From Bryobacterales bacterium (GTDB taxonomy: Bacteria > Acidobacteriota > Terriglobia > Bryobacterales > Bryobacteraceae), in contig JAFAQY010000042.1 in NCBI GenBank assembly GCA_019261985.1, forward strand, positions 16,516-80,515: a stretch of DNA of 64,000 bases. The letters run 5' to 3'. Below are positions 50,329-59,651 of the stretch, piece after piece (positions within the stretch are counted from its first letter, which is position 1; each line of letters starts with the position of its first letter). The translations under genes and the position numbers were made by a program. The notes beneath the pieces were generated by a model. That model was not told the DNA's origin. It did no database searches and saw only the letters and a program-made list of their open reading frames with translations.

Positions 50329-52119
50329 TCAGGATTTCTCAATCAATGGCGGTGCGCAGGTATTGCAAAGACTCCTACACATGAGCCGCAGGGCCTCAAC
50401 CGCCTCGCGCGGCAGTCCGGCGATTCTGGCGTCGCAGCCCGCTCCAAGAACCTCCGTGAGCAGTTCCTTCTTGAGGGCAATCCATCCGCCTAGCGTTTCA
50501 TAAATGACGAGGAAATGCCCTTCCTGCCGCTTGCGAAGCAATTGCGCCCGATCAAAAGGTTCAGCCTTCTTCGCCGCCACAATCTGCTTGTCCGAAGAGC
50601 CGAAGTAGCGGGACGGCAGTTCCGGAATCGCCGGCGTCTTCAAATCGGTCTCAGGGTCGCCGGAGACGAGATACAGGCGCCCGGTTCTTGAACCGCCGCG
50701 GGTCTCGGTATTTGAATCACGCCGCCCGAGCTCGCGCTCGATGCGGCCGTAAATGTCTTCCGCGAATTGTTGTGGGTAGTCGTACAACCGTTGTACTTCA
50801 GGGTCGATGTGGGGCAATCTCCGCCAGCCGTTCACCCAGGCGAGCTTTGCCGCGCTGGTGTCGCCATCGACTTCATCTACAAAGACATCCTCCAGGCTGA
50901 ATCGCGTTTCGGCATCGTGCTGCAAGGCCTTCAGCGCCATGTGCTCGATCAGATGGGAGGGCAACCCGAATATCACTCCGTATGGAGAATAGCCGCCGTC
51001 AACCGGCCTGAAACGCGGGAGATCCTTCCGCAACGCGCTTGTCAATCGGTCAATTAACGCACCGTACTCTTTTAGCAGCTTCACATGCCGCCGTCCTAGA
51101 GGCGAATAAGCTGCGGGGCCTTCGTGAGCTCCCTGTTTTGCCTGCTCGGCGATGAAAACGTGCTCGATCATGCTGTAAGCGCTTAACAGGTCGACGCGAT
51201 TAAGAAACAGCTCCGGATCGACAGATATTCCCTGACAGATGGCTCCTGCCATGTCGAGCCGCGTTCGCTCATCGCCGCTCCGCAATGCGCAGTCATAGGC
51301 CTTGAGCAGCCCCACGAGACCTTGAACCAGCAGCGCGAAATCGAGCGCGTTGGAGGTGCGCGTGCGAAGAACGACGCTATGCTCGTCGATCGCGACGCCA
51401 TCCTTCGTGCAGTAGTAACGAATCTGGGAGGTCAGATGCCCGCCAAGCATTCGAACGTGGGCCTTCTGGATTTCGAGTACGTCGGCTTCCGGAAGCGTCC
51501 CTACGACACGCCGGGCGACCTCGAAATAGGGCGCCAGCTCATCGGTAATCAGGCTCTGCGCCAATGGAATCAGCCAGCGCGCGTCGCGCACGATCACGGG
51601 CTGACCGGCTGGCGAGCTTCTCCAGAGGTCATCGAGCACGCCTTGAATTTCCGCGAGCCGTACGCCCGCGCTGCTGGGATCCGCATCCCAGAGACGCATG
51701 CTCAGAAATTGGAGACAACGGATCACATATAAGTTGAACAGCGTGTGCGCGTAGTGCATGCGGCCGTTGCGACCCGGCCACCGTGTCTGCTGCCAGCAAT
51801 GAAAGCCGCGAATCGTCATCTCCGCCGGATGGATCAGGTCATTATGCAGATACTGAACCTGACGAGGTCTGAATCCCGCGTCCCAATGCGCTTCTTCGAG
51901 TTGGCCTCGGAGACGAGTTTGGCTAGCCGTGACCGAAGCGCCTGCACAGAAGCAATCCTCGAAATGGCGGGACAAAAGAGATCGGTCCTGCAGGTACCGG
52001 ACCGGCTTTCTCTGCGCGTTCAGAACGGCCTCTAAGTTCTCGACGATATCTTCGCGATGCGTCAGAAAAAGTCGCAGCAGCTCAACCGGTGCCTGAAACA
52101 GCGCCAGGTTGCCCGTCAC
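50329..52119 (-). CDS. Large protein of unknown family
   Basis: The protein has 596 residues from GTG 52119. It is soluble by appearance, with many helices and no signal peptide or membrane segment. I see His/Asp-rich stretches (LHNDLIHPAEM, GRMHYAHTLF) and a repeated helical pattern in the middle (LLVQGLVGLLKAYDCALRSGDERTRLDMAGAIC). I do not recognise a domain. The coding signal is strong: no in-frame stops over 1.8 kb and sensible composition. The neighbour galM is not an obvious partner. Confidence 0.6.
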   Translation of the reverse strand: MTGNLALFQAPVELLRLFLTHREDIVENLEAVLNAQRKPVRYLQDRSLLSRHFEDCFCAGASVTASQTRLRGQLEEAHWDAGFRPRQVQYLHNDLIHPAEMTIRGFHCWQQTRWPGRNGRMHYAHTLFNLYVIRCLQFLSMRLWDADPSSAGVRLAEIQGVLDDLWRSSPAGQPVIVRDARWLIPLAQSLITDELAPYFEVARRVVGTLPEADVLEIQKAHVRMLGGHLTSQIRYYCTKDGVAIDEHSVVLRTRTSNALDFALLVQGLVGLLKAYDCALRSGDERTRLDMAGAICQGISVDPELFLNRVDLLSAYSMIEHVFIAEQAKQGAHEGPAAYSPLGRRHVKLLKEYGALIDRLTSALRKDLPRFRPVDGGYSPYGVIFGLPSHLIEHMALKALQHDAETRFSLEDVFVDEVDGDTSAAKLAWVNGWRRLPHIDPEVQRLYDYPQQFAEDIYGRIERELGRRDSNTETRGGSRTGRLYLVSGDPETDLKTPAIPELPSRYFGSSDKQIVAAKKAEPFDRAQLLRKRQEGHFLVIYETLGGWIALKKELLTEVLGAGCDARIAGLPREAVEALRLMCRSLCNTCAPPLIEKS

Positions 52120-52280
52120 AATGCGACCCGCGATAAATGCGCGCCCATTCGATAGTGAGTATAGCGAGGGATGGAGCGGCAGAGAGGACTGGTAAAGGCC
52201 GGCGCTTGAGGCCCGTGCCCCCGCATCGGCAGTGAAGAGATGGCGTCTGGCTTCAGATACTTGTGACGGCCCGCCCCGGC

Positions 52281-52305
52281 CGTCCTCGCTGAAGCCTGCC
52301 CCACG
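52281..52305. repeat. Partial dispersed palindrome (copy 6)
   Basis: GCTGAAGCCTGCCCCACGAGG, half of the family palindrome, lies in the gap of about 236 bases upstream of the yjf-like operon. Confidence 0.55.
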
Positions 52306-52355
52306 AGGTTATTTCCGGCGAACAAATTCGGCTGAGTTTGCGTATAGTGAAGCGT

Positions 52356-52775
52356 ATGACTCCTACCACCGAAACGATCCACGTTTCCCAAGTCGCGGAA
52401 CTGTTGGCTCATCACGGCTATGACTTCTCGGAACAACCGCAGGGCGTATTGCAGGTTCGCGAAATTCATAGCGGTGTTAGTTTTCAGGCCGCCCTCCAGG
52501 GGAATGTGCTGTACCTGACGGTTCATTTAATGACACTTCCATCCAGCCAGATCACGGCGGACCTGCTGCGCAAGATGCTTTCGGGAACAAATGGGATTTC
52601 GACCTCGGCATTCCGGCTGTTCGAGGCCGAAGCCGGCAAAACCCTCATTACATTGAACAATTTCTGCACTTTGCAGGACATGGGCGCCGAGGATCAGGAT
52701 GACATCCTCAGTCTTGCGAGTTATTTGATGGCGGACGTGATTGCAGCGCGGGATCTGCTGCAGCCGCGTTCTTAG
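52356..52775 (+). CDS. DUF2170/YjfI-like protein, first gene of the yjf-like operon
   Basis: The protein has 139 residues from ATG 52356: VSQVAELLAHHGYDFSEQ, then FQAALQGNVLYLTVHLMTLPSSQITADLLRKML, AFRLFEAEAGKTLITLNNFCTLQDMGAEDQDDILSLASYLMADVI. Length and position before a PspA gene fit Escherichia coli YjfI (DUF2170). The similarity is by fold and layout, not by an obvious motif. Role unknown. It starts the set 52.3-56.6 kb. Confidence 0.5.
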   Translation: MTPTTETIHVSQVAELLAHHGYDFSEQPQGVLQVREIHSGVSFQAALQGNVLYLTVHLMTLPSSQITADLLRKMLSGTNGISTSAFRLFEAEAGKTLITLNNFCTLQDMGAEDQDDILSLASYLMADVIAARDLLQPRS

Positions 52776-52822
52776 AAGATCTGCCGTACTAGACTGAGGT
52801 TGAGACCACAGGAGCTTCCAGA

Positions 52823-53584
52823 ATGGGATTCTTTTCAGACGTATTTAATCGAAGCGGGCGCGTCGCCCGTGGGCAAGTCAATAAGGGCATGGACAAAATC
52901 GAGGACGCAACGTTTGAGGCGACAGTCAAGCAAACCGTGCTCGATATGCGCAACGAACTCGCCAAAACCATTGGCGCGTCCGCGGATGCGATGGCGAACT
53001 ATAACCGCCTGGAAGCCGAGTACTCCAAGTACCAGCAGCAATCCCAGGAGTGGTACGGGCGGGCGAACCAGGCGCTCGACGCTGGAAATGAGGAGCTGGC
53101 GAAAAAGGCGCTGGCGAAGAAAGCCGAGTCCGACCAGCAGGTGGCCTCAATGAAGACCGGCGTGGACTCCGCGCGGGCGGCTAGCGACTCGCTGAAACAG
53201 CGGGTTAACGATTTAAAGCGCCGCATCGACGAAGCCGAGCGCACCGCGACCACCCTCGTCGCGCGACGCAACGCCGCAATGGCGCAAAAGAAAGTCGCGG
53301 AAGCGCTCTCCGGCGCGGCTACAGCGGATAACGCATTCGCCGCGCTCAAGAATTTTGAAGAATCGGTGTCGCGCGAAGAGGCCAAGGCGAAGGCTTTCGA
53401 TCAGTTGGCCTCGGCGACGGGGAAAGACGAAGTTCTGGAGGCAGAGTTCACGGAATTGAAAGGCGGAAGCGTGGATCAGGAACTGGCGAAGCTAAAGGCC
53501 GCGCGCCAGCAGGCGCTTCCGGCGGGCGGGCAGCAAGGGCTGCCGGCGGCGCAGGCCAAGCAATTAGCGGCTCCAGAACAGTAA
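52823..53584 (+). CDS. PspA/IM30 family protein (YjfJ-like)
   Basis: The protein has 253 residues and is one long coiled coil of the PspA type: MGFFSDVFNRSGRVARGQVNKGMDKIEDATFEATVKQ with regular Ala/Glu/Lys heptads, ending in a Gly/Gln-rich tail (QQALPAGGQQGLPAAQ). PspA family proteins assemble on the inner membrane and protect it. The Escherichia coli YjfJ is in the same family and the same gene order. It is preceded by the YjfI-like gene, 47 bases upstream. Confidence 0.88.
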   Translation: MGFFSDVFNRSGRVARGQVNKGMDKIEDATFEATVKQTVLDMRNELAKTIGASADAMANYNRLEAEYSKYQQQSQEWYGRANQALDAGNEELAKKALAKKAESDQQVASMKTGVDSARAASDSLKQRVNDLKRRIDEAERTATTLVARRNAAMAQKKVAEALSGAATADNAFAALKNFEESVSREEAKAKAFDQLASATGKDEVLEAEFTELKGGSVDQELAKLKAARQQALPAGGQQGLPAAQAKQLAAPEQ

Positions 53585-53626
53585 GGAAAGATCGTTTAAC
53601 GCCAGTTTCGGGCGTGCCCGAACTCG

Positions 53627-54292
53627 ATGATCACAGCAACGCTTCTTCTTATCCTGGGCTCGGCCCTGGCAGTGGTTCTCTGGGCTATGTTTCGTTCCAA
53701 TTCACCTGCGAAACTTGGAGGCGCGGCTTCCACCCGCCAAGTTCCCGCATCTAATCCAATAGACATGGATCCCTGGGACGCGCGCCCCGGCGATGTAGTC
53801 TCTATCAACGGGGCTGCCGCCGATTTTTCGGACATCGATCTGGCCGTGGACCGCCGCAGCACGTATCAAAGCAGCGCCCGCCGGTGGGTGGACCTGAGCG
53901 GCGAATTCCGGGGCGTGCGCATGTATTTGGAAGTCTACCGGCATCCGCAGCCGGATCTCATCGGCATTCTCGAGGACCGCAAGTTGACGCTTGCCGATAT
54001 CGGCGTTACCGAAGACATGCTGGCCGATATCGATACGCGCCAGGACCCGTCTTCTACGATCGATTTCGAAGGCAAGAAGTGGCATTGGGAGTCGAGCCGC
54101 GAAATTCGCTATTTCGAGAACGACCTCGGCGACGGCGAAGGCTTGTATCGCTGGCTTTTCCGCGAACCGGACGGCAGCCGCCTGATCTGCGTGGAGAAGT
54201 GGGAAGACGAGCCGTTCGACATTCGGATTGCCCGCAGGTTGAATCCGCGCGATATAACGGTCTATCGCGCGACGAAAGGAGCCGTGCGCTAA
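53627..54292 (+). CDS. DUF4178 protein (YjfK-like)
   Basis: The protein has 221 residues. A membrane helix at the N-terminus (TATLLLILGSALAVVLWAMF) is followed by a DUF4178 domain: DARPGDVVSINGAAADFSDIDLAVDRRSTYQ, then WVDLSGEFRGVRMYLEVYRHPQPDLIG and RYFENDLGDGEGLYRWLFREPDGSRLICVEKWED. The stop overlaps the start of the next gene (TAATG). The family partner of PspA-type and DUF350 proteins supports an envelope-linked role. Confidence 0.8.
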   Translation: MITATLLLILGSALAVVLWAMFRSNSPAKLGGAASTRQVPASNPIDMDPWDARPGDVVSINGAAADFSDIDLAVDRRSTYQSSARRWVDLSGEFRGVRMYLEVYRHPQPDLIGILEDRKLTLADIGVTEDMLADIDTRQDPSSTIDFEGKKWHWESSREIRYFENDLGDGEGLYRWLFREPDGSRLICVEKWEDEPFDIRIARRLNPRDITVYRATKGAVR

Positions 54293-55707
54293 TGGAACGC
54301 CGTGCATTAGGTGTATTAGCGGTCATTTTGATCGCTTTGATGGCGATCGTCGCGACGGCCGGCCTGGATCATCTGCCGCCGGCGCTGAAGAAGTCGGTAG
54401 ACAGCGCGGAAAAGCAACTCTCCGACGATCGCACCGCGCTTGACAAAGATCGAACTCAGCTCGAGCACGCGATCACGGAAGAGCCGCTGCTTTTGGGCAA
54501 ACAGGCTGCGCCCTGGAGGGAGCGGCTGGACCAGGATCGCGCACAGCTCGATCAAGCGGCGGAAAAGCTCGCGGCATTGCAGCAGCTTGCGAAAGCCAAT
54601 CGCCGGAGCGATGAGGAGAAGGTTCAACGCGACCTGCGCGATTTCAATTCGCTCCGGGACGCAGCGTTACGGGATGGCTCCGGCGTCGAGACCGAAGCCG
54701 AGCGCCGGGTGGCAGCTAAACGCGCATTGCCGGCGCGAATTCAGACCATGAAGGCCAGCTACGAGTCACTTGAAAACATCGACTCGGGAACGGCGGCCGC
54801 GCCCATTCAAAAGGCAATAAACGACTGGCCCGCCAAGCGTGACGACCTCCAAGCGCGCATCGGTAGCCTCGGCGATCTTAAGTCGCAAGGGCAAAAGGTC
54901 TGGGACTCCTCGGCTCCGCTCCGTATGGCCGCCGAACAACAACGGCTAGCCGACGCCGACATCGATACGCTGCTCGACCAGGCGGATCGGATGGATTCGC
55001 TGTCGCGTCAGGCCGACCAAACTGTCACCACCACAGCGGCTTTAGCGGGCCAGCTCTACGTCGGCTGGGACAAACTGCTGCTGGACGTAGAGCGCGGACA
55101 CGACGCGCGCGAGAAAGTGCGCATCGTGAGCACCCGTTTCCCGGACTCAACGCTTGCGCACGGCGTGACGACGAGCGAAGACCGTTGGGAGCCTCTGGAT
55201 ACGTTTACCACGCATGCCGACGAGCATACGGGCATGGTGATCGAGCGCAAACCGGCGGGTAAATACGATTCTGAAGCCGAACACGACGTCCAGCCTCCCG
55301 CGTACGCCTACATCGCGCCCCCCGGTCAATCGAATGCGTATGGGTCATGGTCCGGCGGCGTGTGGCACTGGCTGCCGGAGTATCTCCTGTTGAGCCATTT
55401 GCTTCATTCCTCGCAAGGGCCGATCTACGTGCCCGACTATGATGCCTACCGCTATGCCCGCAGCCGCGGCGAAGTCTTCTACGGCAGGAACCACGAATAC
55501 TATACGCCGCGCCCATCCGCGCCGCAGCCGTCATCCTCAAACGGCTGGTACACGGAAAGGCCGCGCGGGGGCTTCGCCGGATCGCAGTACCAAAGCCACG
55601 GTAGTTTCTCGGGGTCGCAATATCGTTCGCGCGGCACCTTCGGATCCAGCGGCTTTGGATCAAGCGGCGCCCGTTCGTACGCGCGCTCGCGCGGCGGCCG
55701 CCGATGA
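54292..55707 (+). CDS. Membrane-anchored coiled-coil protein of an unrecognised family
   Basis: The protein has 471 residues from ATG 54292. An N-terminal membrane helix (ALGVLAVILIALMAIVATAG) is followed by about 200 residues of charged coiled coil, then a globular region (YAYIAPPGQSNAYGSWSGGVWHWLPEYLLLSHLLHSSQGPIYVPDYDAYRYARSRGEVFYG), and a Gly/Ser/Arg/Gln-rich tail (FGSSGFGSSGARSYARSRGGRR). I do not know the family. Its place between the DUF4178 and DUF350 genes with overlaps on both sides ties it to this envelope operon. It may be the subunit that links the membrane proteins. Confidence 0.7.
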   Translation: MERRALGVLAVILIALMAIVATAGLDHLPPALKKSVDSAEKQLSDDRTALDKDRTQLEHAITEEPLLLGKQAAPWRERLDQDRAQLDQAAEKLAALQQLAKANRRSDEEKVQRDLRDFNSLRDAALRDGSGVETEAERRVAAKRALPARIQTMKASYESLENIDSGTAAAPIQKAINDWPAKRDDLQARIGSLGDLKSQGQKVWDSSAPLRMAAEQQRLADADIDTLLDQADRMDSLSRQADQTVTTTAALAGQLYVGWDKLLLDVERGHDAREKVRIVSTRFPDSTLAHGVTTSEDRWEPLDTFTTHADEHTGMVIERKPAGKYDSEAEHDVQPPAYAYIAPPGQSNAYGSWSGGVWHWLPEYLLLSHLLHSSQGPIYVPDYDAYRYARSRGEVFYGRNHEYYTPRPSAPQPSSSNGWYTERPRGGFAGSQYQSHGSFSGSQYRSRGTFGSSGFGSSGARSYARSRGGRR

Positions 55708-56576
55708 CTTTTCTTCAGCTTGATTACGCCGCTCTGGCGCTGTCCGTTGTGGAAGTGGTGTTGGGAGTGGCGGTGCTGATCATTGCCAAACTCGCTCTCG
55801 GCATTCTTTCGCCCTACGCCACCGACCATGAGATGACCACCAAGGACAACCCGGCATTCGGGCTGGCCATCGCGGGATATTTTGGCGCTGTGGTCATGGT
55901 TTATCTTGCCGCCGCCGCGGGCGCTCCGCTGCCGCTGGACCAAGGCGTAAGGGCGGTCCTAGTAGCGATTGGCGTCAAACTGCTGTGGGCTCTTATCGGT
56001 GTTGTGGCGCTGAATCTAAGCCGCTGGCTGATGGACCGATTACTCATCCCGCACTTCCGTAATGATCGCGAGATTGCCGATCGCCGCAATCTGGCCGCGG
56101 GCGCACTCGAAGCCGGCGCATATATCGTTTCGGGAGCGGTACTGGCCGGGGCGATTCGTCAGCCCGGCGGAAATCTTTGGACCGCGCTTGCGATTTTCTT
56201 ACTTGCCCAGCTCATGCTGATTCTGATGGGCTGGCTATATCAGAAATGGACCGGGTACAACGTAGCGGCGGAGATCCGTTCGGGCAATTTCGCGGCGGGA
56301 GTCGGGTTCGCGATGACTATGGCCGCGCTTTCGCTTCTGATGGTGAAAGCCATCAGCGGAGATTTCGTGAGTTGGACGCGCACATTAACTTTTTTCGCCT
56401 TCGACACCGTAGTGGGCCTGATCCTGCTACTCTTCCTTCGCTGGCTGACCGCGGCGACGCTGCTGCCGCACGCTCGTGTGGCGGATGAGATCGTGCGCGA
56501 CCGCAATGTGAACGTTAGCCTGGTCGAAGGGGTACTAGCCGTCGGGATCGCCGCCATCATCCTGTTGCTGTTTTAG
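55704..56576 (+). CDS. Duplicated DUF350 membrane protein (YjfL-like)
   Basis: The protein has 290 residues, two DUF350 units of about 140 residues each. Each has four predicted helices and the RWLMDRLLIPHFRNDREIADRRNLAAGALEAG type block, seen twice (first at about 105, second LRWLTAATLLPHARVADEIVRDRNVNVSLVEG at about 245). DUF350 proteins occur with PspA and DUF4178 and have been proposed as ion-conducting or membrane-stabilising units. ATG overlaps the stop of the coiled-coil gene. Confidence 0.85.
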   Translation: MTFLQLDYAALALSVVEVVLGVAVLIIAKLALGILSPYATDHEMTTKDNPAFGLAIAGYFGAVVMVYLAAAAGAPLPLDQGVRAVLVAIGVKLLWALIGVVALNLSRWLMDRLLIPHFRNDREIADRRNLAAGALEAGAYIVSGAVLAGAIRQPGGNLWTALAIFLLAQLMLILMGWLYQKWTGYNVAAEIRSGNFAAGVGFAMTMAALSLLMVKAISGDFVSWTRTLTFFAFDTVVGLILLLFLRWLTAATLLPHARVADEIVRDRNVNVSLVEGVLAVGIAAIILLLF

Positions 56577-56661
56577 GACGCCAGACGTCAGGGGCCAGAC
56601 GCCAGTAAGAAAGTTGAAAGTATTTCACCCATTCGCGGCATTTCCCGGTGAAGGAGGCCGC

Positions 56662-57054
56662 ATGAAAGCCTTAGCGGTGATGTTGCTGCTGGCGCCGTGC
56701 GCACTCGGGGATGAAGCAGCCGACCGGAAAGCCATCGAATCGATCGTCGCCGCCCTCAATGAGCATAAACAGCCGGCGATGGATCTGCTCACGCCACAAG
56801 CGAAACAGGGAGGGGAAGCCAGCCGATTGTCGGAACTGCAACGACTGCTTTCGCTGCCCAACCGCCCGTGGTCCGAAACTACCGTGCCGCGTCTTGTGAT
56901 CCGCTCCATTCAGTTCGTTACCCCCGATGTGGCAACCGTGGACGCGGAGATTACTCAGTACGGCACGTTCCAGTCCTGGAGCGTGCCAGTGGTTCTCATC
57001 ATGAGGAAAGACGCGGATTGGCGAATCGCCGCGATCCGCATTTTCGGCTTCTAG
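56662..57054 (+). CDS. Small secreted SnoaL/DUF4440-like protein
   Basis: The protein has 130 residues from ATG 56662 with a good GGAGG site. A signal peptide (residues 1-16, MKALAVMLLLAPCALG) precedes an NTF2-like domain: DEAADRKAIESIVAALNEHKQPAMDLLTPQA, then VIRSIQFVTPDVATVDAEITQYGTFQSWSVPVVLIMRKDADWRIAAIRIFGF. It is a periplasmic protein, role unknown. The longer frame upstream includes the intergenic sequence and is not a better start. Confidence 0.75.
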   Translation: MKALAVMLLLAPCALGDEAADRKAIESIVAALNEHKQPAMDLLTPQAKQGGEASRLSELQRLLSLPNRPWSETTVPRLVIRSIQFVTPDVATVDAEITQYGTFQSWSVPVVLIMRKDADWRIAAIRIFGF

Positions 57055-57057
57055 TTC

Positions 57058-57738
57058 CTACGGCTTATTAGGATCGGGGTGATGACGGAACACGCCGCGG
57101 TCAATCTCAGGCCAGAACTCTTTCAAAATGTTCGAGCCCATATCGATGCCGAGTTGCGTCCCAAGTCTTGAGGCAGCATCGCCCGCGGTCCGGTTATCCG
57201 GATAATAGGCGTTCGAGATTGCGACCGCAGTCGAATTACCGAGAATTTCGGAATAGTTGAATTGTCCCTTGCCCATGTCCGTGTGAGTCCAAAAGATTTG
57301 GCCCATGGCGTAGCCTAGCCTTGACCACGTGCTGCCCTTGCCGCGGCGAAAATAGCGCGGGTCCTGGCGGAAGAGCGTGGGATAAATGGCTTCCGTCATG
57401 TAGTTGCCGATCACAAAGTCCGCGTATGAAGTTCCGAAGCGGCGCGCGTAACCGGCGGCGCCTTGGCCAAAAGAAGGATTCGAATTCGATAATTGGCCTT
57501 CACCTGCGAACGCGGCGGCCAAGATCACCGTACCGCGATCGAACGAATCCTGAGTTGCAATTTTGAACTTTTCTTTCGGCGTAAGCGGCGTGAAATTCGC
57601 GATATTCGGAGAGGTCCTGTAATTCGGGACGATGCCGAAAAGGCGCTTGGTTTCTTTTTGAGGAGCATTATTCGCAGGCGCTTGCCCGAAGGCCAGCGAC
57701 ATCATTGCCAGCGCGAGTGACACGGCTACCCTCGGCAT
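57058..57738 (-). CDS. Conserved outer-membrane-like secreted protein
   Basis: The protein has 226 residues from ATG 57738, with a signal peptide (MPRVAVSLALAMMSLAFGQ). Blocks such as KRLFGIVPNYRTSPNIANFTPLTPKEKFKIATQDSFD, GYARRFGTSYADFVIGNYMTEAIYPTLFRQDPRYFRRG and DRGVFRHHP are seen in many acidobacterial genomes with no defined function, from memory of the family. Likely exported. It is convergent with the DUF4440-like gene, 3 bases from its end. Confidence 0.7.
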   Translation of the reverse strand: MPRVAVSLALAMMSLAFGQAPANNAPQKETKRLFGIVPNYRTSPNIANFTPLTPKEKFKIATQDSFDRGTVILAAAFAGEGQLSNSNPSFGQGAAGYARRFGTSYADFVIGNYMTEAIYPTLFRQDPRYFRRGKGSTWSRLGYAMGQIFWTHTDMGKGQFNYSEILGNSTAVAISNAYYPDNRTAGDAASRLGTQLGIDMGSNILKEFWPEIDRGVFRHHPDPNKP

Positions 57739-57818
57739 GCTCAGTAGATGCGGACACGATGACGCTGGTTTCAGGAAGTAGGTGTTGCAAAACTCGCCGT
57801 GCTTCACTGAGCAGAGGT

Positions 57819-59651
57819 TCAATGAACGCCGAAGGTCCCGAAGATAATTCCAAGTTCCCGGTCATCCCCGCGAGGCCGAAACGTTCTGGCGGCTTCTATG
57901 GAAATTTCGATCGCATATTCGCCTACAAGCTTCGCGGGAATTGCAAAATCGCATTCGAATTTGCGATCCGGTCGCGAGACCGCAAAAGAGCCAATGTCCT
58001 GGCCGGCGGCGTGAAACCGTAACGTCAGCGGCCCGGAGGCCACGACATTCGCCGGCGCGTATCCACTTACGTACAAACGTTCGCTGGCCGAAGATGGTCC
58101 CGCTAGCTGCACCGTCGCCGACTTGGGCATCCATCGATAACCGTTTTCGATTTTGTGCCATGAGGGACCGACCCGTGAAACGTAGAGCGGCTGCCCGACA
58201 TCGACGAATTCGCGATGCTTTGCGAGAAATTCGGCCCGCATCACGGTTTCGAAACTCTCGGTAACATCGTGCGGCGGCCCGGCGGTTATTTCAAGCACGC
58301 GGGCTTGGGCGCTCTCGATCAGCCGCAGCGCGTCTTCGGTCGAGATCGTAAAGCGTTTGACGCCTCCCAGATCCTCGCGAGCGACAATGCCGTTTTCGGA
58401 ACCCGGCGCGAGAAACGCTTTTGAGACGCCGGCTAAACGATATGGATTGTCTTGAAAACCAGTCTGGAACAGATCGTTATCGACGCCTTTGAAAATGACT
58501 GCAGTCCCCGGATACCGGCGCGCGGCTTCCTGCATTCCCCGGAATAGCAGCCGCATGCGGGACGAGCCATTGAGATACCACGCCGTTTCCTCCCCGATCG
58601 CGGGAACTGCATTCGCAAGGTACAGCGTGACCAGGACAGCAGCGGCCGTGCGTGCGGTCCAGCCCGCGCGCCACGCAACCACCAGCCCCCAGCCTCCGAG
58701 CCATGCCAAACCAATCAGTGGCGTTGCCAGGTAGTACTCGGAGATGTGATTCGGCAACGGGAGCACCGGAGCAAGCCATAGCAGGAACCAGGCTCCGCAA
58801 AACAGGGCCGCCCAATCCCGCCGCCATAAACGCCAAATCACAAACGATGCAAGCACGGGCAACAGAATTTTTCTGGATGCATAGTGCTCCGGCCCCACCG
58901 CCATCCGCAAATACATCGAGAGCGTATCCGGCAATCTGGTGTCGATAGCGACGCGATAGATCTCGGACGGGAGTCTCGGGATGAGGAACGCATGTATCGC
59001 GGTGAAGATCGCCGCGGGAATGAACAATGCGAACACGCCGCGCCGGCCTTTTGCGAGCACGTTTTTGCGCGTCACGGCCATGGTGTATACCACAGCAACG
59101 GCCGGATACATCACCATACTTTCCTGAGCGCCGAATCCGAGGATGTAGAAAATCCATTCCGCGGCCTGCCAGCCCCGCCGCCCCGACTCCAGCCAGCGAA
59201 TTCGCGAATAGAGAGCGGCTAAAGCAAAAACCGCGCAAAATATCACCTCGGAAATCGCCACCCACGCGAGCGGCGCCACCATCACTTTACTGACCGTGCA
59301 CAATAATGCCGCGAGTAATCCCGCCGCTCGTGAACCGGTGATCCGCGTTCCAATCTCCGTTATCAGCGCCAACGCTATGAACCAAAGAACCCAAATGACC
59401 ACGTGAAACGGCCCCGCGCGAACACCGAACATCGTGTAAAGCGAGAGAAAAAAAAGACGGTCGCTTATTACGCGCACGGTGCCTTGTGCAACCGGATGGA
59501 ACAGCGCATGCCCCAGGCTGGGAAAATCGTGGACTGTAGACGCTAATCCTAGGAATGCAAAGTCGTCGAGGCGGAACCAGGTAAACAGGCCCTTCCAAAA
59601 TAATGCAAGGCACACTACGGGCGCGCACAAATAGTACGCGGTGCGTTTCAT
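57819..59651 (-). CDS. Polytopic membrane protein, glycosyltransferase-like (GT-C type)
   Basis: The protein has 610 residues. The first 360 have about ten membrane helices, and the beginning LFWKGLFTWFRLDDFAFLGL contains the acidic pair DD right after helix 1, as in GT-C glycosyltransferases. The C-terminal 230 residues are soluble and contain HDVTESFETVMRAEFLAKHREFVDVGQPLYV and a beta domain with SSASERLYVSGYAPANV. It may transfer a sugar from a lipid carrier. The donor and acceptor are not evident. Its ATG overlaps the stop of the lipoprotein gene upstream (ATGA). Confidence 0.65.
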   Translation of the reverse strand: MKRTAYYLCAPVVCLALFWKGLFTWFRLDDFAFLGLASTVHDFPSLGHALFHPVAQGTVRVISDRLFFLSLYTMFGVRAGPFHVVIWVLWFIALALITEIGTRITGSRAAGLLAALLCTVSKVMVAPLAWVAISEVIFCAVFALAALYSRIRWLESGRRGWQAAEWIFYILGFGAQESMVMYPAVAVVYTMAVTRKNVLAKGRRGVFALFIPAAIFTAIHAFLIPRLPSEIYRVAIDTRLPDTLSMYLRMAVGPEHYASRKILLPVLASFVIWRLWRRDWAALFCGAWFLLWLAPVLPLPNHISEYYLATPLIGLAWLGGWGLVVAWRAGWTARTAAAVLVTLYLANAVPAIGEETAWYLNGSSRMRLLFRGMQEAARRYPGTAVIFKGVDNDLFQTGFQDNPYRLAGVSKAFLAPGSENGIVAREDLGGVKRFTISTEDALRLIESAQARVLEITAGPPHDVTESFETVMRAEFLAKHREFVDVGQPLYVSRVGPSWHKIENGYRWMPKSATVQLAGPSSASERLYVSGYAPANVVASGPLTLRFHAAGQDIGSFAVSRPDRKFECDFAIPAKLVGEYAIEISIEAARTFRPRGDDRELGIIFGTFGVH

